From positions 1,860,001-1,924,000 of the forward strand of contig NZ_JAATJN010000001.1 of the NCBI RefSeq assembly GCF_011927955.1: a stretch of DNA of 64,000 nucleotides. The letters run 5' to 3'. Positions 10,876 through 19,761 of the stretch are shown here, one piece after another. Below the pieces are notes generated by a model. That model had not been told where the DNA came from, did no database searches, and saw nothing but the letters and a program-made list of their open reading frames with translations. The position numbers and the translations under genes are program-made. This DNA comes from Brevibacterium marinum. GTDB taxonomy: Bacteria; Actinomycetota; Actinomycetes; Actinomycetales; Brevibacteriaceae. Every line of letters starts with the position of its first letter. Positions within the stretch are counted from its first letter, which is position 1.

Positions 10876-11861
10876 ATGTCGAAATTTGTATCTGAAGTGC
10901 TGGACCTCGCTGCGGAGCAAAATGGTCTGCTGACGACACAGCAGGCGCAGCGTCGCGGAATCTCCCGCCTTGTGCTCAGCCGCCTCGTCAACCAGCACGC
11001 AATCTCGCGCCTCGCTCATGGCGTGTATGCCACACCTGAGGGTTCAATGGGGCAGCATTCTGAGCTTAGAGCAGCTTGGCTGTCACTCGATCCTCAACGG
11101 TTCGCATTCGAGCGACTAGAAGGAGATCCCTCCGGGTTTACGGTCACTCACCGATCTGCCGCAGAACTATGGGGCATCGGGCAGCTCATTCCTGACAAAA
11201 TTGAGTTCGTATCAACAGTGAGAAAACGGACGAGCGGGAAGATGTCCGCCTGCGACGACGTGCGATCACCAGCGATGACATCACGATCGTCGAGGGCATG
11301 CCGTGCACAACGGTAGAGCGGACAATCGCAGATCTCATCGAGTCCTACGAAGATCTCTCACTGGTCGCCGATGCTTTCGGGGACACCACATTTGGCAAGG
11401 TCGACTTTGACCATCTGCGTGCAATCCTTGGCCCTCTTGCGAATCGGAATGGGTTCGAAGACGGTTCTGATTTCGTGCATTTTCTCATGACGGGCTCCAG
11501 TGAGCTTGAGTACAGTGTTCTAACATCACTGCTTGCTGGTCCCCTGAAACCACTGATGGACTCCATTCGCCCACAGCTGCCACGGCTAGTTCTCAATTCG
11601 CCATCGTCTCCAGTTTTTCAAAAGGCAGTGGCAAACATCATGAAGAATGCGTCGCCGAACCTGATGAAGAACATACTTGGCCCCTCGAGGCGGACTGCTC
11701 TCGGCGTACCGCGAGCTACTCAACTTCCTGGCAAAGCTCTGTCAAAGACGATCGGCAAAACAAAAGATCCCATAGATGTGGGTCGAGACGGGAGCAAGTC
11801 GCTGATCCGGCAGGACTCAGGCAGTGATGTGAAGTCTAACGAGGAGCCTGTCGATGAGTGA
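10876..11861 (+). pseudogene. abiEi: AbiEi-type antitoxin, one-base frameshift
   Basis: Type IV toxin-antitoxin antitoxin and autorepressor. The N-terminal part (MSKFVSEVLDLAAEQNGLLTTQQ...) is the winged-helix AbiEi antitoxin domain, and the RLAHGVYATPEG segment is typical. The frame breaks at about 11221-11226 inside the run AGAAAACGG. One extra A would join it to the downstream frame reading KTDEREDVRLRRRAITSDDITIVEGMPCTT, which continues to the stop at 11861. The restored protein would have 328 residues, a normal size. As written, the product is 146 residues with a false tail. The stop overlaps the toxin start by eight bases. Confidence 0.75.
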
Positions 11862-12761
11862 ATATACGAGCCCAAGCGCTGTTGTGAGAGCCATATCTGA
11901 TGTGGCGAAAAGTCAGGCAAAAGAAGTCGGCGGCAACACCGCCGCCATCGTTGAGATGGAGTATCGCAACCGGCTTCTCACGCGCGTTTTTGTTGCCTCT
12001 GATCCCAGCTGGGTCCTCAAAGGCGGAACGAGCACCCTCGTGAGGCTCCCTGATGCTCGAGCAACAAAAGACATTGACCTCCTTCGCGAAAGCGGCACGC
12101 TCGAGGCTGCGATCGAAGAACTGAAGAAGCTGGCTGCCTTGGATCTGGGTGACTTCTTTCGATTCACCCTGCTCACCAGCGGCCCAATCCTCGAGGGAGA
12201 GGGTCAAGGAGCTCGCGAGGGCGCGGTGCTCGTTTTCGATGTCTACTGTGGGCAGAAGAAGCTCAATCGGGTCAGCGTCGACCTCGTCGTCTCTCGTACC
12301 CCTCTAACTAGCGCTGTCGAGGTTGGAGAGTCGCCTTTGGCGAAGAAGCTGCCGATGTTGCCGCATAGGCTTTATCGCCTCTACCCCTTGTCAGCCAGAT
12401 CGCCGAAAAGGCCTGCGCAATGGTCGAAACCCACTTCGCTAATCAGCCTTCGACACGATCGAAAGATCTGGTCGACATCGTCACGTATGCCTCGACCCAA
12501 CAGCTCGAAAGTTCTACCCTTCGGCAAGCAGTTATTGCCGAAGCCCGACTTCGAGGATTATCGAGCGTCGACTTTGCCGGTCGAGTGCCTGCACGGGACT
12601 GGATACGGCAGTATAAGGAGGCAGCCAATCGAATCCCTCACTGTAACCGGCATCCGACCGTCATTGATGCAGTAGAGCTTGTTCGAGACTTCATTGACGA
12701 GGCGGTGATGAACCAGAATAACTCCCAGACTTGGAGCCCCCAGGCACTACGCTGGGAGTAA
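11854..12761 (+). pseudogene. abiEii: AbiEii-type nucleotidyltransferase toxin, one-base frameshift
   Basis: Toxin partner of the antitoxin above. The DNA-polymerase-beta-like nucleotidyltransferase core is visible: LKGGTS near residues 55-60 and KDIDLL with Asp73 and Asp75. The frame breaks in the run TACCCCTT at about 12391-12396. One extra C restores YPLVSQIAEKACAMVETHF followed by the family block STRSKDLVDIVTYAS, giving 302 residues to the stop at 12761. Without it the product has an unrelated tail and stops at 12675. The catalytic half precedes the break, but the conserved C-terminal half would be lost. Confidence 0.75.
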
Positions 12762-13036
12762 GTATCGCGGACTCGCGGCGGAGCTGACTCAAACGATTCA
12801 TCAAAGCTATATCACGCAAGCTGATTGCTGCTGAGGCTGATCTGGACCTTGCAGAATGTCCTGGCTCGGAGGGAGGATGCAGTGCGCCAAAACTTGGGTG
12901 CCTCCCAGGGGTGCGGGGACGTCCCGTCGATCCTCGGACCGGAACGTCGGTCTTCCCGCTGCTCGATTGGGTGAGATGACCTCGTCTTCGACTACAGCGT
13001 GTCGGGAGCACGATCGCACCTCGGCGGGGTCGGGAA
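12762..13036. other. Intergenic stretch right of the abiE locus
   Basis: No recognisable gene. Short open frames on both strands have no family features. This may be decayed DNA marking the right edge of the island. Confidence 0.4.
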
Positions 13037-13048
13037 TAGACTCGGCCC

Positions 13049-14338
13049 ATGAGCACTTCGACCCACGCTGATACCCCGAGCATCGACCGCTCCTCGTCCA
13101 GCGCGACTGCCGACATCCACCTTCCCACCCCTGATGATGCTGCGGACATCGCGGACGGTCTCGTCACCTTGCGTCGCAGCCTGCACGAGAACGCCGAGGT
13201 CGGGCTCGACTTGCCAGCCACCCAGGAACTCGTCCTCGACGCCCTCGAATGCCTCGACATCGAGGTGACGAAGGGCAACGGACTCTCCTCTGTCGTCGCC
13301 GTTCTGCGCGGAGGCCGACGGGCCGAAGATTCGACCGGTGTCGTGCCCGCCGTGCTGCTGCGCGGGGACATGGACGGTCTGCCCGTGCAGGAGGCGACGG
13401 GATTCGACTTCGCGGCCACGACCGGCCGGATGCACGCCTGCGGCCACGACCTGCATACGAGCGGGCTGGTCGGCGCCTTGAAACTGCTCCACCGCAACCG
13501 GGACGCTCTGCCCGGCGACGTCGTGTTCATGTTCCAACCCGGTGAGGAAGGCTACGACGGAGCCGGGAAGATGATCGACGAGGGCGTCCTCGACGCCGCC
13601 GGGCCCCGGGTGAAGGCGGCCTACGGCATCCACGTCTCCGCCGATCAGGAACTCGGCTCCGCCTACAGCCGTCGAGGATCGTACATGGCAGCGTTTTCGA
13701 AGATGAGCATCACCGTCCGCGGCAAGGGCACCCACGCTTCGCGCCCCGCGACCGGACTGGACCCGATCCAGGTCGGTGCCATGCTCGTCGGACAGCTCCA
13801 GGAATACGTCACCCGACGCTTCGACATCTTCGACCCCCTCGTCATCACCGTCGGCCAGTTCAACGGCGGCACCGCCCCGAACGTCATCCCCGACTTCGCC
13901 GAGCTCGTCGTCAGCATCCGCACCTTCTCCGACGAAGTCACGGCGCGTGCGGAAGCCGAGCTGCCGCAACTGGTCGGCGAACTGGTGGCCGCCCACGGCC
14001 TTGAAGCAGACATCGACTATGAGCTGGTCCTGCCGCCGACGATCAACGACGACGCCGAGGCGGACTTCTTCCTCGAGACCTTCGCCGATCTCTTCGGCAC
14101 CGACCGTGCCGTGGCTCGGCCGAATCCGATCCCCGGTTCCGAGGACTTCTCCCGCGTGCTCGAACAGGTCCCCGGTGCCTACGGCCACTTCGGTGTGGCT
14201 CTGCCGAACCTGCCTGCCGCCGAGCGCGAGGCCAACCATTCGCCGCGGGCCCGACACAGCGACGAGGGCCTGGCCGACCATGCACTGTTCCTGGCCCACC
14301 TGGCGGGTCGGAAGCTCGCCCGTCTGGCTCAGGACTGA
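13049..14338 (+). CDS. M20-family amidohydrolase (hippurate / IAA-amino-acid hydrolase type)
   Basis: A 429-residue zinc-dependent hydrolase that probably cleaves N-acyl amino acids. The catalytic domain shows LRGDMDGLPV, the metal motif MHACGHDLHTS, PGEEGYDGAGKM and the C-terminal GSEDFS block. A dimerisation domain with GKGTHASRP sits in the middle. The physiological substrate is unknown. The ATG at 13049 has TAGACT (13037-13042) six bases upstream and no Shine-Dalgarno, predicting a leaderless message. The next gene starts ten bases after its stop. Confidence 0.88.
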   Translation: MSTSTHADTPSIDRSSSSATADIHLPTPDDAADIADGLVTLRRSLHENAEVGLDLPATQELVLDALECLDIEVTKGNGLSSVVAVLRGGRRAEDSTGVVPAVLLRGDMDGLPVQEATGFDFAATTGRMHACGHDLHTSGLVGALKLLHRNRDALPGDVVFMFQPGEEGYDGAGKMIDEGVLDAAGPRVKAAYGIHVSADQELGSAYSRRGSYMAAFSKMSITVRGKGTHASRPATGLDPIQVGAMLVGQLQEYVTRRFDIFDPLVITVGQFNGGTAPNVIPDFAELVVSIRTFSDEVTARAEAELPQLVGELVAAHGLEADIDYELVLPPTINDDAEADFFLETFADLFGTDRAVARPNPIPGSEDFSRVLEQVPGAYGHFGVALPNLPAAEREANHSPRARHSDEGLADHALFLAHLAGRKLARLAQD

Positions 14339-14348
14339 GGAGGATCCG

Positions 14349-15938
14349 ATGTCAGTCTTCGCCTATCCCAGCACGGTCGTCCGCGAGGCCGAACGGCCCC
14401 TGCTCGAAGCGGGCTTCGACCTCATGGCCCGAGCCTCGTCGGCCCTGGCGAGGTTCTCCGCCGAAGTGCTGCGCGAGAGACGGGGCCAGATCTTCGGCGC
14501 CCGCGTGTGCGTGCTCACCGGCCCGGGCAACAATGCCGGGGACGCGCTCTTCGCCGCCGCAGCCCTGAGTCGCCGCGGCGCCCACATCACCGTGATCACC
14601 CTCTTCGACCGCACCCACGATGAGGGGCTGGCCGCGGCGCGCCGAGTCGGAGCCGGAGTCATCGACTGCTCGAGCACCGGGACCGCAGGCCACCGCAACA
14701 CCGAGGCCGTGGACCCGCGCGGCGAGGTTCTGCGTGAACTCCGCCGATCCGACCTCGTCCTCGACGGCATCCTCGGCACCGGTGGCAGGCGCGGGCTGCC
14801 GGACCACATCGCCTCACTCGTCCGCGACTGGCGGCATTCGGCCACCACCGGAAGTCACGGCACCTCGTCCGCCTCCGCCGTCATCGCCGTCGACGTCCCC
14901 TCCGACCTGTCACCGGAGGAGACGGGGGCTGAGGACCGGATCCACGCCGACCACACCGTGACCTTCGGCGGACTCAAGACCGAGCTCGTCGACCCCCGCG
15001 TGCGACCATTCACCGGCACCGTCCACGTCGTCGACATCGGCCTCGGACTCGAGAAGAACCGGGCCACCGCCGAGGTGCTCGACACCGATGACCTCACCGC
15101 GGACTTCCCCCGACCCCACCCTGAAGGGCACAAATACTCCCGCGGAGTCGTCGGCATCCTCGCCGGATCCGAGGAGTACCCGGGGGCCGGTGCCCTCACG
15201 ACCACCTCGGCGGTCAACTGCGGCATCGGAATGGTCCGGTCGCTGGGATCGCCGATGGTCGCGGAGTTCGTCATCGGACTCCACGCCGAGGTCGTCACCG
15301 CCACAGGCCGGATGAATGCGGTGGTCATGGGCCCGGGCAACCCCGAAGACGAATACGTGCGCGCCTGCATCGACGACCTGGCCGAGACGACCGTTCCCGT
15401 CGTCCTCGACGCCGGGGCCCTCGACATGGTCGGCCGGACCGAATCAGCCAAGGGCACCTGGCTGGCCGACAGACCCGTCGTCCTCACCCCACACGCCGGG
15501 GAACTCGCACGACTGCTCAGCCGCCTCCTCGGCGAGATCATCACCGCGAGTCGCATCAACGTCGACCCCATCGGATGGGCGCAGCGGGCCGCGGAACTCA
15601 GCGGGTGCATCGTCGTGCTCAAGGGACACCAGACCGTCATCGCCTGCCCCGACGGGTTCAGTGTGCTCCCGGAGGCGGGCCCGCCCAGTCTGGCCACCGC
15701 CGGATCCGGAGACGTGCTGGCCGGGATCATCGGGGCCATGGCCGCGGTCGTCGACGCCGAGAACAGGCATTCGACGGCCGAGACCGCGGTGCCGGAGCGC
15801 GAATTGGCGCGCGTCGTCGGACTCGGCGTGCTCGTGCACAATGCCGCCGGCCGACACGCCGTCAACGCCGGCGCGCTAGCCGATATCGTCGCCGAGGTGG
15901 CGGCCGAGCTCATCCACGGCAATTCCCTCATCGAGTGA
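14349..15938 (+). CDS. nnrD: Bifunctional NAD(P)H-hydrate epimerase and ADP-dependent dehydratase
   Basis: Repairs hydrated NAD(P)H. The 529-residue protein fuses an N-terminal epimerase (NnrE) domain with GPGNNAGDAL near 58-67 and DGILGTGGRRG, to a C-terminal dehydratase (NnrD) domain with LTPHAGEL and TAGSGDVLAGIIGAM near 450-464. Start ATG 14349 follows GAGGAGG, which overlaps the stop of the amidohydrolase gene. A longer in-frame reading back to 13776 is antisense-like overlap and rejected. nnrD next to alr is the usual actinobacterial order. Confidence 0.93.
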   Translation: MSVFAYPSTVVREAERPLLEAGFDLMARASSALARFSAEVLRERRGQIFGARVCVLTGPGNNAGDALFAAAALSRRGAHITVITLFDRTHDEGLAAARRVGAGVIDCSSTGTAGHRNTEAVDPRGEVLRELRRSDLVLDGILGTGGRRGLPDHIASLVRDWRHSATTGSHGTSSASAVIAVDVPSDLSPEETGAEDRIHADHTVTFGGLKTELVDPRVRPFTGTVHVVDIGLGLEKNRATAEVLDTDDLTADFPRPHPEGHKYSRGVVGILAGSEEYPGAGALTTTSAVNCGIGMVRSLGSPMVAEFVIGLHAEVVTATGRMNAVVMGPGNPEDEYVRACIDDLAETTVPVVLDAGALDMVGRTESAKGTWLADRPVVLTPHAGELARLLSRLLGEIITASRINVDPIGWAQRAAELSGCIVVLKGHQTVIACPDGFSVLPEAGPPSLATAGSGDVLAGIIGAMAAVVDAENRHSTAETAVPERELARVVGLGVLVHNAAGRHAVNAGALADIVAEVAAELIHGNSLIE

Positions 15939-15987
15939 GCCGGAACCTGTTCGAAGGAGGCGCGTGGGTGCGCGGTATTCTTATCCA

Positions 15988-17229
15988 GTGACATCAACCG
16001 ATTCCACAGGGGCACTGGTGAAGGCCGAGATCGACGTGGCTGCGCTGCGGGCCAACGCCGCGGTTCTGGCCGAACGGCTCGCACCCGCCCGCCTCAAATG
16101 CGTCGTCAAGGCTAATGCCTACGGTCACGGCATCGACATCGTCGCCCGCGGGCTCTTCGCCGCCGGCTGGCGTGACTTCTGCGTGGCCACGATCAGTGAG
16201 GCGCTGCATCTGCGTGAGAGCCTCGGCGAGGAGGCCACCATCACGGCGTGGCTGTACGGCCCGAGCACCGATCTCGAGGCCGCCCTCGCCGCTCGGATCG
16301 AATTGGGGGTCTCCACCGTCGACAGCATCGACCGGATCCGAGACGCCGCCCGAAGCACGAACACCGTTGCCCGCGTCCACCTCAAGGTCGACACCGGTCT
16401 CGGCCGCAACGGGCTGGCACCGGCGGACTGGGCCACAGCGCTCGAGAAGCTGCGGGTTCTGGGCAGCGATACCGAATCGGCCGCCGACGCCGAACCGGCC
16501 GTCGACGTCGAACCGGCCGTCGAACCGGCCGTCGAACCGGCCGTCGAACCGAGCCTCGAAATCGTCGGGCTGATGAGCCACTACGCCGTCGCAGACGAAC
16601 CCGAACGTGTCGAGACGTCCCAGCAGACGCAGGTCTTCGACTCCGCCCACCGGGAGCTGACAGCGGTGCTCGACGGTGCTCAGGGCCGCCTCGGCGAATC
16701 GGAGCGACTCGAGGTCCACATCGCGAACTCACCGGCCGCGCTCACGCTCTCACCGCTTCCCGGCACCTCCGCCAGGGTCGGACTTTCGCTCTACGGGCTT
16801 TCCCCATTGGAGGACAAGGACGCGCATGATCTGGGGCTGGTGCCGGTGATGCGGCTGGTCTCCCACGTGGTCAATCTCAAGGACATCCCCAGCGGCCACG
16901 GTGCCTCCTACGGGCTGACATTCACGGCCCGGACCGACACGCGTTTCGCCCTGGTCCCCGGCGGCTATGGGGACGGGATCGCCCGGACGGCATCGAACCG
17001 GGCCGAGGTCAGCATCCGCGGCACCCGGTACCCCGTCGTCGGGCGCATCGCGATGGATCAGATGATCGTCGAGGTCGGAGCGGGCGAGGTCGCCATCGGC
17101 GATGAGGTCGTCATCTTCGGCCCCGACGGTCCCAGTGCGGCCGAATGGGGCGCCTGGGCCGACACGATCAACTATGAGATCGTCACCCGGATCAGCGACC
17201 GCGTCGACCGGGTCGAGGTGTCGAAGTGA
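15988..17229 (+). CDS. alr: Alanine racemase
   Basis: PLP enzyme making D-alanine for peptidoglycan. The PLP Lys is residue 41 in VVKANAYGHG, and the second catalytic Tyr is residue 308 in GASYGLTF. Start GTG 15988 is preferred: TATTCT (15976-15981) lies six bases upstream, the leaderless layout seen elsewhere here. The alternative GTG 15964 has a Shine-Dalgarno only three bases away. Residues around 168-190 are an Ala/Val/Glu/Pro-rich insertion encoded by 12-bp tandem repeats inside the barrel domain, making the protein longer (413) than most alanine racemases. The stop overlaps tsaE. Confidence 0.95.
   Translation: MTSTDSTGALVKAEIDVAALRANAAVLAERLAPARLKCVVKANAYGHGIDIVARGLFAAGWRDFCVATISEALHLRESLGEEATITAWLYGPSTDLEAALAARIELGVSTVDSIDRIRDAARSTNTVARVHLKVDTGLGRNGLAPADWATALEKLRVLGSDTESAADAEPAVDVEPAVEPAVEPAVEPSLEIVGLMSHYAVADEPERVETSQQTQVFDSAHRELTAVLDGAQGRLGESERLEVHIANSPAALTLSPLPGTSARVGLSLYGLSPLEDKDAHDLGLVPVMRLVSHVVNLKDIPSGHGASYGLTFTARTDTRFALVPGGYGDGIARTASNRAEVSIRGTRYPVVGRIAMDQMIVEVGAGEVAIGDEVVIFGPDGPSAAEWGAWADTINYEIVTRISDRVDRVEVSK
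16489..16554 (+). repeat. 12-bp tandem repeat within alr
   Basis: The unit GTCGAACCGGCC occurs three times in a row (16507-16542), flanked by one diverged copy on each side. It encodes a repeated Val-Glu-Pro-Ala. Copy number could vary without breaking the frame. Confidence 0.9.
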
Positions 17230-17783
17230 AGATTCGGCTGGAGACATTGGCCCAGATGAGGACCTTCGCCGAGGTGCTCGCTGGGTACCTGCGGGCGGGT
17301 GATCTCCTCATCCTCAGCGGCAACCTCGGCGCGGGCAAGACGACGTTCACGCAGTCCCTGGGCAAGGCGTTGGGCGTACTCGGGCGGATCACCTCACCCA
17401 CATTCGTCATCGCACGCGAACATCCGTCATCGACCGAGGGCCCGACGCTGGTCCATGTCGACGCCTATCGACTCTCCGATGCCGACGAGCTCGGCGACCT
17501 CGACCTCGACTCGGAGCTCGACGAGTCGATCACCGTCGTCGAATGGGGCGCGGGGCTGGCCGAGCAGCTCAGCTCCGACTACCTTGGCCTGACGATCACG
17601 CCGTGCTTCGACGTCGGCGATGCGGACGGCGAGGAGGTCGTTGACGACGAGGTTGATGACGAGCGGCGGACCGTCGAACTGCACGCACACGGCAGCACCT
17701 GGCAGGATCGGCTGCAGCAGGTGGGCGCGGCAATGCGAACAGTGGCCGCTGCGCAACCAGAGGAGGAAGAAGACAGCCCGTGA
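17226..17783 (+). CDS. tsaE: tRNA t6A synthesis ATPase TsaE
   Basis: ATPase partner of the TsaB-TsaD complex that adds threonylcarbamoyl to A37 of ANN-decoding tRNAs. The 185-residue protein has Walker A GNLGAGKTTF near 32-41, the SPTF segment, LVHVDAYRL and VEWG. The GTG start overlaps the alr stop by four bases. An acidic tail rich in Glu/Asp (DGEEVVDDEVDDE and EEEED) extends the end. Confidence 0.93.
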   Translation: MKIRLETLAQMRTFAEVLAGYLRAGDLLILSGNLGAGKTTFTQSLGKALGVLGRITSPTFVIAREHPSSTEGPTLVHVDAYRLSDADELGDLDLDSELDESITVVEWGAGLAEQLSSDYLGLTITPCFDVGDADGEEVVDDEVDDERRTVELHAHGSTWQDRLQQVGAAMRTVAAAQPEEEEDSP

Positions 17784-18463
17784 TCGTTCTCAGCATTGAC
17801 ACGTCCCAAGCGGCATCGGTGGCGCTGGTCGACACCGAATCCGCGACCGTTCTGGCCGCCGAGCAAGCCGATGACCAGCGCAGACATGTGGAGTTCTGCG
17901 GACCCGCCTTGGCTCGGGTGCTGTCGAATCAGGTACGGCCGGACCTCGTCGTCACAGGAATCGGACCCGGCCCGTTCACCGGACTGCGGGTCGGCATCGC
18001 TGCCGGCATCGCGGTCGGGCAGGCAAGAGGGATTCCGGTCAAGGGCCTCCTGTCACAGGCCGCGCTCGCCGAGGAGCTGCGGCGGACCGACACCCCCACA
18101 GAAGGCCCCGTGCTCATCGCCGCCGACGCTCGACGCAGGGAAGTCTATTTCAGCGTCTACGAGGGCTCGGAGGCGAGGCTGACGGCCGGTCCCTTCGTGG
18201 CCAAGCCGGCCGAGGTCGCGGACGTCCTCGAAGCCCATGGTCAGACAAAGATCTCCGAGCGACTCGGCCGCGGGTTCGTCCTCTACCCGGACGTTCTGGG
18301 GTCCTCCGGCCGTGCGGAGATCGTCGATCCGCGTGCCGAATTCCTCGCCTTCGCGGCGGCCGGGGAGATCGCGTCTGGACGCGAACTGGGCGAACCGGTC
18401 CCGGAATACCTGCGCGAACCCGACGCCAGATCCGCTCCGGTGCGTGAGAGCACGCTGAGATGA
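17780..18463 (+). CDS. tsaB: tRNA t6A synthesis protein TsaB
   Basis: Non-catalytic ASKHA-fold partner of TsaD in t6A synthesis. The 227 residues begin MIVLSIDTSQAASVALVD and contain GIGPGPFTGLRVGIAAG, the family hallmark. The GTG start overlaps tsaE by four bases and its end overlaps rimI by four, implying translational coupling. Confidence 0.93.
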   Translation: MIVLSIDTSQAASVALVDTESATVLAAEQADDQRRHVEFCGPALARVLSNQVRPDLVVTGIGPGPFTGLRVGIAAGIAVGQARGIPVKGLLSQAALAEELRRTDTPTEGPVLIAADARRREVYFSVYEGSEARLTAGPFVAKPAEVADVLEAHGQTKISERLGRGFVLYPDVLGSSGRAEIVDPRAEFLAFAAAGEIASGRELGEPVPEYLREPDARSAPVRESTLR

Positions 18464-18930
18464 GCGAGGATTCGGTGCGAGGGCTGACGACCATCGGCAG
18501 GCTCCCGTGGTGGGACCTCGCCGAAGTCGCTGACCACGACGCCCACATCTTCGGCCGCACGGCTTGGACCCTGAATTACTACTGGGCGGTCAAAGCCCAG
18601 CCCGGGACGTCCATGTTCGCGGCGCGGACGGCGGGCTCGGACCTCGCCGGGTGGATCGTCATGTTCGCCGCGGGCTCGGAATCGGACGTGATGACCATCG
18701 CCACCACCGAGGTGGGCCGGGGCCAGGGCATCGGGCGTCGTCTTCTCGAGGCCGGAGTCGACTGGGCGGCGAGTCGGGGAGCCGCGGCCGTCCACCTCGA
18801 GGTCGATGAACACAACTCCTCGGCCCTGGGCCTTTACCGGTCTTTCGGATTCGACGAGTGGGGGAGACGGCCGGGCTATTACCCGGGCGCCGACGCGATC
18901 CTCATGCGCTTCCGCCCGCCGGCTGACTAG
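18460..18930 (+). CDS. rimI: GNAT acetyltransferase, RimI-like
   Basis: Predicted N-alpha-acetyltransferase of ribosomal protein S18. The 156 residues carry the acetyl-CoA loop GRGQGIGRRLLE and the C-terminal NSSALGLYRSFGFDEWGRRPGYY, typical of RimI. It overlaps tsaB by ATGA. In many actinobacteria tsaD follows directly; here it is about 3.2 kb away. Substrate is inferred from position and family. Confidence 0.88.
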   Translation: MSEDSVRGLTTIGRLPWWDLAEVADHDAHIFGRTAWTLNYYWAVKAQPGTSMFAARTAGSDLAGWIVMFAAGSESDVMTIATTEVGRGQGIGRRLLEAGVDWAASRGAAAVHLEVDEHNSSALGLYRSFGFDEWGRRPGYYPGADAILMRFRPPAD

Positions 18931-18943
18931 CTCGATCCGAGAT

Positions 18944-19579
18944 TCAGGCTCGGGCCTCGGCTGCCAGGCGCACGCCGAGGGCGATCATCACAGCAGCGCT
19001 GGTGCGATCGAGCCAGATCTTGACCCGTTCACGGGTGAGAATGCCGCGAGCACGCGTAGCGAGGAGAACGATTGCCGCGTGCCACACGGTACCGACGGTG
19101 AGGGCGATGGCGACGAGCAGCACTCCCCATCCTGCGGCCGTGGGGCTGGCGGGAAGGAACTGGGGCAGGATGCTGATGTAGAAGACCCCGACCTTCGGGT
19201 TGAGGAGATTGCTCGTCATTCCGCTGCGTACCGCGCTGGCCGTACTTGGCGAGGGCAGATCCTCGGGCTCGGTCGTGGTCGACCGGTTGCGGGGCAGGGA
19301 CTTCCAGATCGCCGAGGCGCCCAGCCAGACGAGGTAGCAGGCTCCCGCGATCCGGACGACGTCGTAGGCGAGGGTCGATGCGGCCAGCAGAGCGGTGAGG
19401 CCGATGAGGCTGGCAACGGCCCAGACGGCGTGGCCGAGTTCGACTCCGATGACTGCCGCGAAGCCCGAACGTCGACCGTTGAGAAGCGTCGACCGGAGGA
19501 CGATCATGAGATCGATCCCGGGCGTGGCCGCTCCGATCACGGCCACAAGTGCCCATGCCAACAGCTGCTCGGTGCCCAT
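18944..19579 (-). CDS. LysE/RhtB-family amino-acid exporter
   Basis: A 211-residue membrane protein with about six hydrophobic segments. It opens with LLAWALVAVIGAATPGIDLMIVLRSTLLNGRRSGFAA-type sequence, where the early TPG and the glycine-rich first helices are typical of LysE/RhtB exporters, and NPKVGVFY occurs in the middle. It likely exports an amino acid or derivative; which one is unknown. ATG 19579 is chosen because the longer reading adds a non-hydrophobic, Arg/His-rich leader. Opposite orientation to the tsa genes and part of the block that interrupts them. Confidence 0.85.
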   Translation of the reverse strand: MGTEQLLAWALVAVIGAATPGIDLMIVLRSTLLNGRRSGFAAVIGVELGHAVWAVASLIGLTALLAASTLAYDVVRIAGACYLVWLGASAIWKSLPRNRSTTTEPEDLPSPSTASAVRSGMTSNLLNPKVGVFYISILPQFLPASPTAAGWGVLLVAIALTVGTVWHAAIVLLATRARGILTRERVKIWLDRTSAAVMIALGVRLAAEARA

Positions 19580-19761
19580 AGTCGTCTCTCGGATTGCTCT
19601 ACGGTGATGCGGAGGGTGCAGAACCACTGTACACCGCCATTTCACACTGTGCCCCGCGCGTCTGCGACGGCGTCCTGTCGACGGCCGCCGTCGGACTGTT
19701 CGAGGGCGTCGACCGGGTGTGAGACCTGCCTCCGTCGGCCTATCAGGGTGCCCCCGTCGGA

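Noticed and set aside
12807-13071. Short open frames on both strands right of abiEii
   Set aside because: No ribosome binding site, no recognisable motif, and they overlap the M20 promoter.
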